From the NCBI GenBank assembly GCA_963828445.1, contig CAWHFP010000021.1:310001-374000 (forward strand): a DNA stretch of 64,000 nt, given 5' to 3'. The stretch is from Bog-532 sp963828445. Lineage in GTDB: Bacteria; Actinomycetota; Actinomycetes; Streptosporangiales; Streptosporangiaceae. Every line of letters begins with the position of its first letter. Position 1 is the stretch's first letter. The translations under genes and the position numbers were made by a program. This document shows positions 19,572 through 28,165 of the stretch, piece by piece. Below the pieces are notes generated by a model, which saw nothing but the letters and a program-made list of their open reading frames with translations, ran no database searches and was not told the DNA's origin.

Positions 19572-22406
19572 TCAGTGCGCGGCGTCCCACCAGCTGTGGC
19601 CGGAGCCCACCGAGACCTCCAGCGGGACCCGGAGCTGGGCGGCGTTGGCCATTTGCTCGCAGACCAGGTCGCGCAGGGCCGCAAACTCACCCGGGGCCAC
19701 TTCGAAGATCAATTCGTCGTGGACCTGGAGCAGCATCCGCGACTTCAGGCCGCGATCGTCGATGGCCCGGTCCACGGCCAGCATGGCCATCTTGATGATG
19801 TCGGCGGCCGAACCCTGGATCGGCGCGTTCAGCGCCATCCGCTCGGCCATCTCCCGGCGCTGCCGGTTGTCGGAGGTCAGGTCGGGCAGGTACCGGCGGC
19901 GGCCGAACATCGTTTCGGTGTAGCCCTCCTGCCGGGCCTGGGCCACCACGTCGCGCAGGTAGTCGCGGACCCCGCCGAACTCGGAGAAGTACTCATCCAT
20001 CAGGGCGCGAGCCTCGTCGGACGGGATGTGCAGCCGGTCGGACAGCCCGAACGCGGACAGCCCGTAGGCCAGGCCGTAGTTCATGACCTTGATCCGGTTG
20101 CGCAGGTCGCCGTTGATCTCCTCGGGCGGCAGCCCGAACACGCGGGAGGCGGTGGCGGCGTGGAAGTCGTGGCCGGACTCGAACGAGGCGATCAGCGCCT
20201 CATCGCCGGACAGGTGGGCCATGATCCGCAGCTCGATCTGGCTGTAGTCGGCGGTGAGCAGGGTCTCGTAGCCCTGGCCGACCACGAACGCGCGGCGGAT
20301 GCCGCGGCCCTCCTCGGTGCGGATCGGGATGTTCTGCAGGTTCGGGTCGGTGGAGGACAGCCGGCCGGTGGCCGCGATCATCTGGTTGAACGTGGTGTGG
20401 ATCCGGCCGTGCTCGTCCGCCATCGGGATCAGCGAGTCGACGATGCTCTTCAGCTTGGCCACGTCGCGGTAGCGCAGCAGGTGCTCCAGCACCGGGTGCT
20501 CGGTCTGGGCCAGCAGCGAGGTCAGCGCGTCGGAGTCGGTGGTGTAACCGGTCTTGATGCGCTTGGTCTTGGGCAGCTTCAGCTCGGTGAACAGCACTTC
20601 CTGCAGCTGCTTGGGCGAGCCCAGGTTGAACTCGTGGCCGACGGCCGCGAACGCGGCCTGCTCGGATTCCTTGACCACGCCGTACAAGGTGGCCGACATG
20701 TCGCTCAGGTGGTCGGTGTCGGCGCCGATGCCGATGCGTTCCATCCGGGCCAGCACGTCGACCAGGGGCAGCTCCACGTCGTGCAGCAGGGTGCCCGCGC
20801 CGCGCCGTTCCAGGTCGGCATCGAGGGCGTCGGCCAGCTCGGCGGTGGCCCGGGCGTGCAGGACCAGGTTGGCGGCGGCGTCCTCCTCACCGGAGCCGTC
20901 CAGGGTGAGCTGCTCGGGGGTGCCGGCGTCGTCGCGCAGCTCCTTGCCCAGGTAGCGCAGGGTCAGGTCGCCGAGGTCGAACGAACGCTGGCCGGGCAGG
21001 GCCAGATAGGCGGCCAGGGCGGTGTCGCTGGTCAGCCCGGCCAGCTCGAACCCATGGGCAGCAAAGGCGTGCATGGGGCCCTTGGCGTCGTGCATGGCCT
21101 TGGGCAGATCGGCGGTGGCCAGCCAGCCCCCGAGGGCTTCGCTGTCGGACTCGGTCAGCGCGGTGGGGTCGATGTAGGCGCCGTGGCCGTCGGTGGCGGC
21201 GATGGCGATCCCGGTCAGCGTGCCGGTCCCCCGGCCCCAGGTGCCGGCCACGGCCAGCCCGGCCCGGGTGATCGGGGTCTGGGCCGCCGCTTCGTCCCGG
21301 GGATCCGGCTGCTCGGTCGCGGCCGGCTCGGCGGCGTGGTCGGCGATCCACTCGGCCACCTCGTCCGGGCCGAGCAGGGTCACCTCCACGTCGAACCCGG
21401 CGGCGGGCTCGGCCGGCCCGGACTCCCCCGCGGCCACGCCGCAGATGCCGTCGGGCAGCGTCTGGTAGAGGCGGTCGCGCAGCACCCGGAACTGCAGGGT
21501 GTCGAACAGCTGGTGAATCTGGTCGCGGTCCCAGACCTTGGGGATCAGGTCGTCCGGGCCCGCTCCGATGTCGCCGAGCGGCACGTCCCGGACCAGGGCG
21601 GTCATCTGCCGGTTGCGGAGCACGTCACCGAGGTGCTCGCGCAGGGCGTCGCCCGCCTTGCCCTTGACCTCATCGACCCGGTTGACCAGCTCCTCGAGCG
21701 AACCGAACTCGCGGATCCACTTGGTCGCGGTCTTCTCCCCCACCCCGGGGATGCCGGGCAGGTTGTCGCTGGGGTCGCCGCGGACCGCGGCGAAGTCCGG
21801 GTACTGGGCCGGGGTCAGGGTGTACTTCTCCTCGACCGCGGCCGGGGTGAAGCGGGACATGTCGGTGATGCCACGCCGGGTCATCAGCACGGTCACGTGG
21901 TCGTCGACCAGCTGGAGGACGTCCCGGTCGCCGCTGACGATGAGCACGTCCATGCCCTCGGCCTCGGCCTGGGTGGCCAGCGTGGCGATCACGTCGTCGG
22001 CCTCGAACCCGGCCACCGAGAGGCGCTTGATGCCGAGCGCGTCCAGGACTTCGAAGATCAGGCTGAGCTGGCTGCGGAAGTCCTCCGGCGTCTCGCGCCG
22101 GTTGGCCTTGTACTCGACGTACTGCTCGTGCCGGAAGGTCGGCTCGCTGCGGTCGAAGGCCACCGCCACGTGGGTGGGCTGCTCGTCCCGCAGCACGTTG
22201 ATGAGCATGGCCGTGAACCCGTACACGGCGTTGGTCGGCTGGCCGGTGGTGGTGGAGAAGTTCTCGGCCGGCAGCGCGAAGAACGCCCGGTAGGCCAGGG
22301 AGTGCCCGTCGAGCAGCAGCAGCCGTCCATGCTCGGGCTTTTTGGCCTGGTCACCGGCCTTTGCGCTGTTCTGGCCGCCTGGCGCGGTCCCCGTCTTCGT
22401 CGCCAC
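19572..22406 (-). CDS. polA: DNA polymerase I
   Basis: Repair and Okazaki-fragment polymerase, 944 residues. The N-terminal 5'-3' exonuclease has RLLLLDGHSLAYRAFFAL, AFDRSEPTFRHE and FEADDVIATL. The middle 3'-5' exonuclease domain lacks the catalytic acidic residues, so proofreading is absent. The polymerase has motif A (LLTADYSQIELRIMAHLSG), the O helix RNRIKVMNYGLAYG and motif C (LLQVHDELIFEV). The O helix carries Tyr where E. coli has Phe762, as in Mycobacterium; in Taq this change removes discrimination against dideoxynucleotides. GTG start at 22406. Confidence 0.96.
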   Translation of the reverse strand: MATKTGTAPGGQNSAKAGDQAKKPEHGRLLLLDGHSLAYRAFFALPAENFSTTTGQPTNAVYGFTAMLINVLRDEQPTHVAVAFDRSEPTFRHEQYVEYKANRRETPEDFRSQLSLIFEVLDALGIKRLSVAGFEADDVIATLATQAEAEGMDVLIVSGDRDVLQLVDDHVTVLMTRRGITDMSRFTPAAVEEKYTLTPAQYPDFAAVRGDPSDNLPGIPGVGEKTATKWIREFGSLEELVNRVDEVKGKAGDALREHLGDVLRNRQMTALVRDVPLGDIGAGPDDLIPKVWDRDQIHQLFDTLQFRVLRDRLYQTLPDGICGVAAGESGPAEPAAGFDVEVTLLGPDEVAEWIADHAAEPAATEQPDPRDEAAAQTPITRAGLAVAGTWGRGTGTLTGIAIAATDGHGAYIDPTALTESDSEALGGWLATADLPKAMHDAKGPMHAFAAHGFELAGLTSDTALAAYLALPGQRSFDLGDLTLRYLGKELRDDAGTPEQLTLDGSGEEDAAANLVLHARATAELADALDADLERRGAGTLLHDVELPLVDVLARMERIGIGADTDHLSDMSATLYGVVKESEQAAFAAVGHEFNLGSPKQLQEVLFTELKLPKTKRIKTGYTTDSDALTSLLAQTEHPVLEHLLRYRDVAKLKSIVDSLIPMADEHGRIHTTFNQMIAATGRLSSTDPNLQNIPIRTEEGRGIRRAFVVGQGYETLLTADYSQIELRIMAHLSGDEALIASFESGHDFHAATASRVFGLPPEEINGDLRNRIKVMNYGLAYGLSAFGLSDRLHIPSDEARALMDEYFSEFGGVRDYLRDVVAQARQEGYTETMFGRRRYLPDLTSDNRQRREMAERMALNAPIQGSAADIIKMAMLAVDRAIDDRGLKSRMLLQVHDELIFEVAPGEFAALRDLVCEQMANAAQLRVPLEVSVGSGHSWWDAAH

Positions 22407-22429
22407 GAAACGATCCTACGGTCAAAAAG

Positions 22430-22462
22430 GGGTGGCCCGGCGGCAGTGCCGCCGGGCCACCC
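22430..22462 (-). terminator. Intrinsic terminator of the aldose epimerase gene
   Basis: Perfect 16-bp arms (GGGTGGCCCGGCGGCA and its complement) around a single base, 28 bases after the stop codon. On the minus strand the stem is followed by CTTTTTGACC, a true U-tract. Confidence 0.9.
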
Positions 22463-22489
22463 GGAAATCAGTTGGCCGAGATGTTCAGG

Positions 22490-23812
22490 TCAGGACGAGA
22501 ACGCGAAGACCGTCGTCGAGTTGAACGTCTGACCGGCCTTGAGCTCGGTGCTCGGGAACTGCGGGTGGTTGGGCGAGTCCGGGAAGTGCTGGGTCTCGAA
22601 CGTGTAGCCCGCGCCCTGCCGGTAGGTGTGGCCGCTGATCCCCACCAGGGTGCCGGTGAGGAAGTTGCCGCTGTAGAACTGCACGCCCGGCTGGTCGGTC
22701 CAGACGGTCAGGGTGCGGCCGCTGGCCGGGTCGTTGGCCCGGGCGGCCAGGTTCAGGCCGTCGGGGCCGGTGGTCGACTTGGTCTGCTTGTTCAGCACCC
22801 AGTTGTGGTCGTAGCCCTGAGCGATGAGCAACTGATTGCCGGTCGAGTTGTCCGGGGCCGTGACGTCATCGATGTGGGCGCCGAGAGCCGTCGGGTGGGT
22901 GAAGTCGAACGGCGTGCCCTTGACGCTGACGTTGCTGGCCAGCGGGATCTGGGTCGCGTCGGTCGGCGTGTACTGGTTGGCGTTGATCTGGATCTTCTGG
23001 CTGTACGCCGAGCCCGCCGGTGAGGCCTCGCCGGCCAGGTTGAAGTAGCTGTGGTTGGTCACGTTGATGACCGTGTTCAGGTTCTTGGACTCGTCGGTGA
23101 CCGCGTAGTGGATGCTGAGCGCACCCTTGTTGTTGATCGTGTAGGTGACGACGTCCTTGAGCGTGCCCGGGTAGCCCTGGTCACCGTTCGGGCTGACCAG
23201 CGTCAGCTGCACGCCGGCGGAGCCGTTGCCGTGCACCGCCTTGGCCGCCCAGATGTGGTTGCCGAAGCCGACCAGGCCACCGTGCAGGCTGTTGCCGTTG
23301 TTGTTGATCGGCACGTGGTAGGTGACGTTGCCCTGGCCCGGCTGCTTCAGGGTGAAGGTGCCCTTGGCGATGCGGTTGCCGTAGCGGCCGATCGACTCGC
23401 CGAAGTACGGGCCGCCGTTGGCGGTCACCGGCGGGCTGTCGTACTTCACGTAGTCGGCCAGGGTCTTGAAGCCGAGCGTGACGTCGGCCTCCTGGCCGGT
23501 CCGGCTGGGCGCCTGAATGGACTGGACGATGGCGCCGAAGGTCAAAATGTTGGCCGTGACCCCACCGCCCTTGAGCGTGTAACGGCTCACGGGCGTGTTC
23601 TTGCCGGTGTAGGGCTCGACGGTGCTGCCGAACGGCGCGCTGCTGACGCTGGGCGCGCCGCAGTTGCAGGCGGCCTGAGCGGGCTTGGCCGGTGCGGCCG
23701 AGGCCGCGGTGGCGCCGAGCGTGCCGCCGACGGCGGCCAGCGCGGCTACGGCGGACACCGCGCCGATCCGGGCACGGCGCCCGAAACGCAAAGGTCTTGA
23801 CTCAGCAGACAA
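22490..23812 (-). CDS. galM: Secreted aldose 1-epimerase (galactose mutarotase)
   Basis: Interconverts alpha and beta anomers of aldoses. TTG 23812 follows GGGAG at 6-7 bases and opens a signal peptide: RFGRRARIGAV, then a hydrophobic Ala-rich core and a cleavage site near ATAASAAPA. The paired Arg could make it a Tat substrate, but the motif is weak. The mature part has GGGVTANILTFGAIVQSI, GESIGRYGNRIAKG, SLHGGLVGFG, the catalytic His in VTNHSYFNLAGE and the catalytic Glu in GYTFETQHFPDSP. The protein has 440 residues. A promoter and a LacI-type operator lie just upstream, pointing to induction by a sugar. The extracellular location suggests action on sugars released outside the cell. Confidence 0.92.
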   Translation of the reverse strand: MSAESRPLRFGRRARIGAVSAVAALAAVGGTLGATAASAAPAKPAQAACNCGAPSVSSAPFGSTVEPYTGKNTPVSRYTLKGGGVTANILTFGAIVQSIQAPSRTGQEADVTLGFKTLADYVKYDSPPVTANGGPYFGESIGRYGNRIAKGTFTLKQPGQGNVTYHVPINNNGNSLHGGLVGFGNHIWAAKAVHGNGSAGVQLTLVSPNGDQGYPGTLKDVVTYTINNKGALSIHYAVTDESKNLNTVINVTNHSYFNLAGEASPAGSAYSQKIQINANQYTPTDATQIPLASNVSVKGTPFDFTHPTALGAHIDDVTAPDNSTGNQLLIAQGYDHNWVLNKQTKSTTGPDGLNLAARANDPASGRTLTVWTDQPGVQFYSGNFLTGTLVGISGHTYRQGAGYTFETQHFPDSPNHPQFPSTELKAGQTFNSTTVFAFSS

Positions 23813-23870
23813 TGAAGGCTCCCTTCGTTGGGTTCCCTGATGATGCGGCTTGCGCCGGTTCTCCAAGGCA

Positions 23871-23886
23871 TTGTGAGCGCTAACAA
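23871..23886 (-). promoter_or_regulatory. LacI-family operator upstream of galM
   Basis: TTGTGAGCGCTAACAA on the + strand, a 16-bp palindrome with one mismatch (TTGTGAGC / GCTAACAA). The GC-centred form is that of LacI/GalR operators and is close to the E. coli lac operator. It lies about 30-45 bases after the predicted transcription start, where a bound repressor would block elongation. Confidence 0.7.
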
Positions 23887-23923
23887 CGTGAAAGTCACGC
23901 CTTTTCACACAAGAAAATACGAA

Positions 23924-23951
23924 ACAGTACGGTAGACGCACTGGGTGTCAA
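23924..23951 (-). promoter_or_regulatory. galM promoter
   Basis: On the minus strand TTGACA (23946-23951), 16 bases, then TACTGT (23924-23929). The -35 box is perfect; the -10 box fits the actinobacterial TAnnnT form. A further imperfect repeat (GTGAAAG / CTTTTCAC, 23888-23908) lies between promoter and operator. Confidence 0.6.
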
Positions 23952-24024
23952 GACGCCGGTACCGATCCGTATTGCGGCTTTGACCTGCACTGTTTCCAGC
24001 TCACCGGTCTGCCTTGGCTGACAA

Positions 24025-24036
24025 CGTTGGCCAACG
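24025..24036. repeat. 12-bp perfect palindrome upstream of the galM promoter
   Basis: CGTTGGCCAACG, about 75 bases upstream of the -35 box. It could be an activator or second repressor site; isolated short palindromes also arise by chance. Confidence 0.4.
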
Positions 24037-24826
24037 CGCGCTGATTGTAAACGCATACAGCACACAAGGCCGAACATCGCCTATCAAAGCACGCATAGGT
24101 GGCGGGGTACCAGGGTGAAACGCGGGTTTTTCGGGCGGTGTCTGAGTGGCGGCGGACAGTGATGATGCTGGCCGTGGTGGGATCCGATGGGTGAAGGGTG
24201 CCGCTTCTTGCTGTTATCAGAGACAGCGCGAAAGGCGCGGGCGGCGGGCGAGGCCGGCCGCGGCGGGGGCCGGCGTAGCGATCGATCCGCGGGCGCAGAA
24301 GTGGATCAAGGCCGGGGCGAGGAGATGAGATTGTTATGTTCGGCGGGGATGGCCGGCGTGGCCGGCTGTCCGGTTTCGGTGGCTAAATCCGTGATGGCAC
24401 GACTACGCTGGGCCATGAGCCGGCAACGCCAGGGGCCGCGACCCAGGGGCGCGGCGGGATGGCGATCCGGCCCGGCCTGGGACGGCGCACGCTGGGTAGC
24501 GACCGGCCACCGGATCACGCTGAGTAGTGCTCGGTGATAGCGCGGCCCGACGGCGGGTAAAGCTCAGGTGACGCAGGAGTCACAGTGAGCCGGCCATGTA
24601 TCAGCGGAGCGCAGCCAGCGAGACGATCGCAGGCCGATGCGGTGAACGCGCGGCGACGAAACTAGGTCCGCCCGCCCAAATGAGGGTGGCTCGCCTTTGC
24701 GCTGGACCGCGTTCGCTCGCTAACGTGGTGGTAGAGAGCCCGGGGAGCTCAGTAGAGAACGTGTCCGACCGGGGAAGGCGGATACGGCACCAAAGGCGCC
24801 CCGGGCTCCCCTTATGTCCGGAGAGT

Positions 24827-24860
24827 CCCGATTTCCGGGCCGATCAGCCCGGTTTTCGGG
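24827..24860 (-). terminator. Terminator hairpin of the ANTAR response-regulator gene
   Basis: Inner stem CCGGGC / GCCCGG, a symmetric TTT/TTT internal loop, then outer stem CCCGA / TCGGG, starting 22 bases after the corrected stop codon at 24882-24884. No strong U-run follows. Confidence 0.55.
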
Positions 24861-24881
24861 CTGGAAGCGCTGGTTTTCGGC

Positions 24882-25494
24882 TCAGCTGGACGGTGATTCG
24901 GACTGCTGGGACGCGGACAGCGTGCCCTCGATGACGGCTTCGGCGACCTTACGCATAGTCGAGCCGGCGGTCCATCGACGTCTTCTGGATCCACCGGAAC
25001 GCTTCCGGCTCGGTCATGCCGTGCTCGGCCTGCAGCAGGCCCTTGGCCCGGTCCAGCACCTTGCGCACCTCAAGCCGCTCGCGCAGGTTGCCGACCTCGG
25101 ACTCGAGCGTGGTGATCTCCTGGAACCGGCTGACCGCCATCTCGATGGCGGGCACCAGGTCCGCCTTGGTGAACGGCTTGACCAGGTAGGCCATGGCGCC
25201 GGCGTCCCGGGCCCGCTCGACCAGCTCGCGCTGGGAGAACGCGGTGAGGATGACCACCGGGGCCAGTCGCTCGGCCGCGATCCGCTCCGCCGCCGAAATG
25301 CCGTCCAGGACGGGCATCTTGACGTCGAGGATGGCGAGCTCGGGGCGCTGGGCGGTCACCTGCTCGACGGCCGCCTCACCGTCCCCGACTTCGGCCACCA
25401 CGGCGTAGCCCTCTTCTTCCAGCATTTCCTTGAGGTCCAGGCGGATCAGCGCCTCATCCTCGGCGATAACGACTCGTAGCTGCTTCTGGCTCAC
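24882..25494 (-). CDS. pdtaR: ANTAR-domain response regulator (PdtaR-like), apparent +1 frameshift near 24960
   Basis: The receiver domain begins QLRVVIAEDEALIRLDLKEM with the acidic pocket, has the phosphoacceptor Asp in AILDVKMPVLDG, Thr in VILTAFSQ and Lys in YLVKPFTKADL. A coiled linker leads to an ANTAR domain (RAKGLLQAEHGMTEPEAFRWIQ), which binds paired RNA hairpins to prevent transcription termination. The frame ends early after MDRRL; deleting one base at 24960 restores RRLTMRKVAEAVIEG and a stop at 24882 (203 residues). The GTG at 25494 has no ribosome-binding site and may be leaderless. Its partner histidine kinase is not in the window. Confidence 0.9.
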
Positions 25495-25501
25495 GCTGAC
25501 G

Positions 25502-25507
25502 AGAGTA
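25502..25507 (-). promoter_or_regulatory. Possible -10 box for a leaderless response-regulator mRNA
   Basis: TACTCT on the minus strand ends 7 bases before the GTG start. That spacing would put the transcription start at the start codon. No clear -35 box is seen. Confidence 0.4.
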
Positions 25508-25579
25508 CAGGCAGCGGGTACATTTGGGATCGGCCACTCCCCTGGAACGGGCGGCGTCCGTCTTCCAGGCAATGGCCAG

Positions 25580-25662
25580 GCCGGGGTGATGGAACGGCAG
25601 ACATGGACGTCTCAAAAGCGTCTGCCCGAAAGGGCGTGCGGGTTCGAATCCCGCTCCCGGCA
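25580..25662 (+). tRNA. tRNA-Leu (anticodon CAA)
   Basis: An 83-base class II tRNA. Acceptor stem GCCGGGG / TCCCGGC (one G-U pair) with discriminator A. The anticodon stem GACGT / GCGTC has loop CTCAAAA, so the anticodon is CAA (reads UUG). The long variable arm has GCCC-GAAA-GGGC and the T arm GCGGG-TTCGAAT-CCCGC. CCA is not encoded. It is transcribed away from the response regulator. Confidence 0.96.
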
Positions 25663-25727
25663 CACCGCTCGCATTGCCGATGACCGCACCGGTGGCCCGC
25701 CCCGAACTGTCGGCGCCCACCGCGATG

Positions 25728-26494
25728 ATGAAGTGCGTGTACTCGCACAGAACGGTGGAATTCGCGTTACTGCTGTCGCGATTGGGCGTAGACGGACCGG
25801 GAGAACGCCGAGGTCTGTGGCGTTTCCGTCCGAACTATCCGTCATTGGCGTGACGGCACCCGGCGTAACCTGGCCAATAGGGTGGCCCGCTGCCCGCGAT
25901 GCGATGGAAAGGCGCTGGACGAGGACGCCTACGCCTATCTCGCTCGGCCTGTATCTGGGTGATGGGCACATCACCCACGGGCGGCGCGACGTCTACGCGC
26001 TGAACGTTAAGTGCAGCAACTGCTGGCCGGGCCTGATCGATGCGGCCAAGGCCGCGATGGCCGCCGTGATGCCGACGTCGAGCGTGTTCTGCGTGGCGCG
26101 TACCGGCTGCGTGGAAGTCAAAAGCTGGTCCAAGCACTGGCCGTGCCTGTTTCCTCAGCACGGTCCGGGGAGAAAGCACACCAGGACGATCGCGCTGGAG
26201 CCGTGGCAGCAGACAATTGTCGCCACATACCCGGGCTCATTCGTCCGGGGGCTGTTCCACTCGGATGGTTGCCGCGTCATCAACCGGGTGCGCCGGAAAC
26301 TGGCTGACGGTGACCGCTGGTACGAATACCCGCGTTACTTCCTGTCCAACGAGTCGGCCGACATCCTCGGTCTTTGCGCCCGGACACTGGATCAGCTGGA
26401 TGTCAGCTGGCGAATGGCGCGCCCGAATTTCCTTTCGGTGGCCCGGCGGGAGTCGGTAGCGCGCATGGACGAACTGGTGGGGCCGAAGTACTGA
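25728..26494 (+). CDS. LAGLIDADG homing-endonuclease-like protein with N-terminal HTH, two apparent +1 frameshifts
   Basis: Three frames join into one 254-residue protein if one G is removed at 25794-25795 and one at 25942. The N terminus (FALLLSRLGVDDRENAEVCGVSVRTIRHWRDG, about residues 12-42) is a helix-turn-helix. A Cys pair (RCPRC) follows, then the first LAGLIDADG helix (YLLGLYLGDG) and the second (FVRGLFHSDG), both with the acidic residue that binds the catalytic metal. In between come conserved segments such as SKHWPCLFPQHGPGRKH. The architecture resembles a stand-alone family widespread in actinobacteria. It lies 65 bases after tRNA-Leu. DNA cleavage is not proven; a regulatory role is possible. 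Because many genes here carry similar indels I do not call it a pseudogene. Confidence 0.75.
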
Positions 26495-26519
26495 GGCGAC
26501 GGCCCCACCGGGCGGCGGG

Positions 26520-27962
26520 CTAGAGCTGGATCTGGGGGTAGAGGGGGTAGCGGGCCAGCAGGTCGGCGCAGCGGGTGCGGCAGGCGTCGGCGACGGAGGT
26601 GTCGAGCTGGTGCTTGGCCTTGGAGCCAGCCTGGGGGGTGGTGGCGGCCAGGGCGGTGGTCATGATGTCGGCGACCTCGTCGAGTTCGGCGGGGCCCATG
26701 CCCAAGGTGGTGAGGGCGGGGGTGCCGAGGCGGATGCCGGAGGTGTACCAGGCGCCGTTGGGGTCGCGCGGGACCGAGTTGCGGTTGGTGACCACGCCCG
26801 CCTCGATCAGGGCGGTCTCGGCCTGGCGGCCGGTCAGGCCGTAGCTGGCGGCCACGTCGGCCAGGACCAGGTGGTTGTCGGTGCCGCCGGTGACCAGGGT
26901 CACGCCGCGGCGCATCAGGCCCTCGGCCAGGGCGCGGGAATTGACCACGATCTGGGCCGCGTACTGCGCGAAGGTGGGCCGGCGGGCTTCGGCCAGGGCG
27001 ACCGCCTTGGAGGCGATGATGTGCTCGAGCGGGCCGCCCAGCACCAGCGGGCAGCCGCGGTCCACGAACGGCGCGTACTCGGGGGTGCAGAGGACCAGGC
27101 CGCCGCGCGGGCCGCGCAGGGACTTGTGGGTGGTGCTGGTCACCACGTCGGCGTGCGGCACCGGGTTGAGGTTGCCGGTCAGGACCTTGCCCGCGACCAG
27201 GCCGGCGAAGTGGGCCATGTCGACCATGAAGGTGGCGCCGACCTCGGCGGCAATCTCGGCCAGCTTGGCGAAGTCGGGGTTGCGCGGGTAGGCCGAGTAG
27301 CCGGCCACCAGGATCAGCGGGCGGAACTCGCGGGCCTGGGCGGCGATGGCGTCGTAGTCCAGCAGCCCGGTCTCCGGGTCGGTGCCGTAGCTGGCCTGGT
27401 CGAACATCTTGCCGGAGATGTTGGCCCGGAACCCGTGGGTCAGGTGGCCGCCGGCGTCGAGTGACATGCCCATCATCCGCTGGGATCCGAACTGGGCCCG
27501 CAGCTGGGCCCAGGCGTCCCGGTCGAGCGCGTCCACGTTCTTGGCCCCGGCCTCGTCCAGGAACGGGCGCTCGACCCGCTTGGCCAGGATCGACCAGTAG
27601 GCGACCAGGTTGGCGTCGATGCCCGAGTGCGGCTGGACGTAGGCGTGCTCGGACCCGAACAGGGCCCGGGCGTGCCCGGCCGCGATGGCCTCCACCTCGT
27701 CGACGACCTCGCAGCCGGCGTAGAAGCGGTGGCCGATGGTGCCCTCGGCGTACTTGTCGGACAGCCAGGTGCCCATGGCCATCAGCACCGCGGGCGAGGC
27801 GTAGTTCTCGGACGCGATCAGCTTGAGCTGGTGGCGCTGGTTGGTGAGCTCGTCGCCGATGGCGCGGGCGATGCCAGGCTCGGAGGCCCCGATTACGTCC
27901 AGCATGGCGCGGTAGCCAGTGGAAACCTCGGAGCTGACGGTGGTGGTCTCGGTTTCAGCCAT
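26520..27962 (-). CDS. glyA: Serine hydroxymethyltransferase
   Basis: PLP enzyme that moves a one-carbon unit from serine to tetrahydrofolate, giving glycine. The PLP lysine is in VVTSTTHKSLRGPRGG. KLIASENYASPAVLMAMGTWLSDKYAEG and GHRFYAGCEVVDEVE are family hallmarks. It has 480 residues, longer than E. coli GlyA (417), with an extra N-terminal segment and insertion around residues 130-160, as in a second actinobacterial GlyA type. ATG 27962 follows GGGAGAAGAAGG. A ZTP riboswitch lies in its leader, which links the gene to folate/purine status. Confidence 0.95.
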   Translation of the reverse strand: MAETETTTVSSEVSTGYRAMLDVIGASEPGIARAIGDELTNQRHQLKLIASENYASPAVLMAMGTWLSDKYAEGTIGHRFYAGCEVVDEVEAIAAGHARALFGSEHAYVQPHSGIDANLVAYWSILAKRVERPFLDEAGAKNVDALDRDAWAQLRAQFGSQRMMGMSLDAGGHLTHGFRANISGKMFDQASYGTDPETGLLDYDAIAAQAREFRPLILVAGYSAYPRNPDFAKLAEIAAEVGATFMVDMAHFAGLVAGKVLTGNLNPVPHADVVTSTTHKSLRGPRGGLVLCTPEYAPFVDRGCPLVLGGPLEHIIASKAVALAEARRPTFAQYAAQIVVNSRALAEGLMRRGVTLVTGGTDNHLVLADVAASYGLTGRQAETALIEAGVVTNRNSVPRDPNGAWYTSGIRLGTPALTTLGMGPAELDEVADIMTTALAATTPQAGSKAKHQLDTSVADACRTRCADLLARYPLYPQIQL

Positions 27963-27993
27963 GCCTTCTTCTCCCGGGCAGACGGTCAGGAAC

Positions 27994-28084
27994 GGGTGCC
28001 CAGGCGCGCGGCGAGGCGACGGTGCAGACCGGGCCGCTCCCCGGTGGTGCTCCACCTCAGCGCCAGTTACGACCCGGGAGAGGA
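27994..28084 (-). promoter_or_regulatory. ZTP (pfl) riboswitch upstream of glyA
   Basis: On the minus strand the leader holds the hallmark segments of the pfl/ZTP aptamer in order: GGGTCGTAACTGGCG, AGGTGGAGCACCACCGGGG followed by AGCGG, and after a variable stem GCGCCTGGGCA. The RNA senses ZMP/ZTP, which build up when 10-formyl-THF is short. Downstream, TGCCCGGG just before the ribosome-binding site can pair with the CCTGGGCA of the aptamer's 3' helix, which suggests control of translation start. Confidence 0.9.
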
Positions 28085-28165
28085 CTCTACCAGCCGCCCG
28101 GTCACGCCCCTGACAAATGTCATGCTGGGCTGCTGACCGGTGGCCATGGTGGTGCCGTCGCCTGC

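Larger units (their letters stand above)
23813..24881. other. About 1 kb without a supported gene; regulatory sites at both ends
   Basis: The left end carries the galM leader, operator and promoter (23871-23951) and a 12-bp palindrome. The right end carries the response-regulator terminator. In between (about 24040-24780) open frames exist on both strands, but none has a family, a sensible start or a ribosome-binding site. It has no match I can recognise to RNase P RNA, tmRNA, 6S or SRP RNA. Confidence 0.6.

Noticed and set aside
19518..22532. A 1004-codon open frame on the + strand opposite polA
   Set aside because: Antisense shadow of a GC-rich gene; the sense strand is an unmistakable DNA polymerase I.
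24187..24537. A 116-codon open frame with a GTG/ATG start between galM and pdtaR
   Set aside because: Arg/Gly/Ala-rich with no helix or domain pattern, no ribosome-binding site, and competing frames on the other strand.
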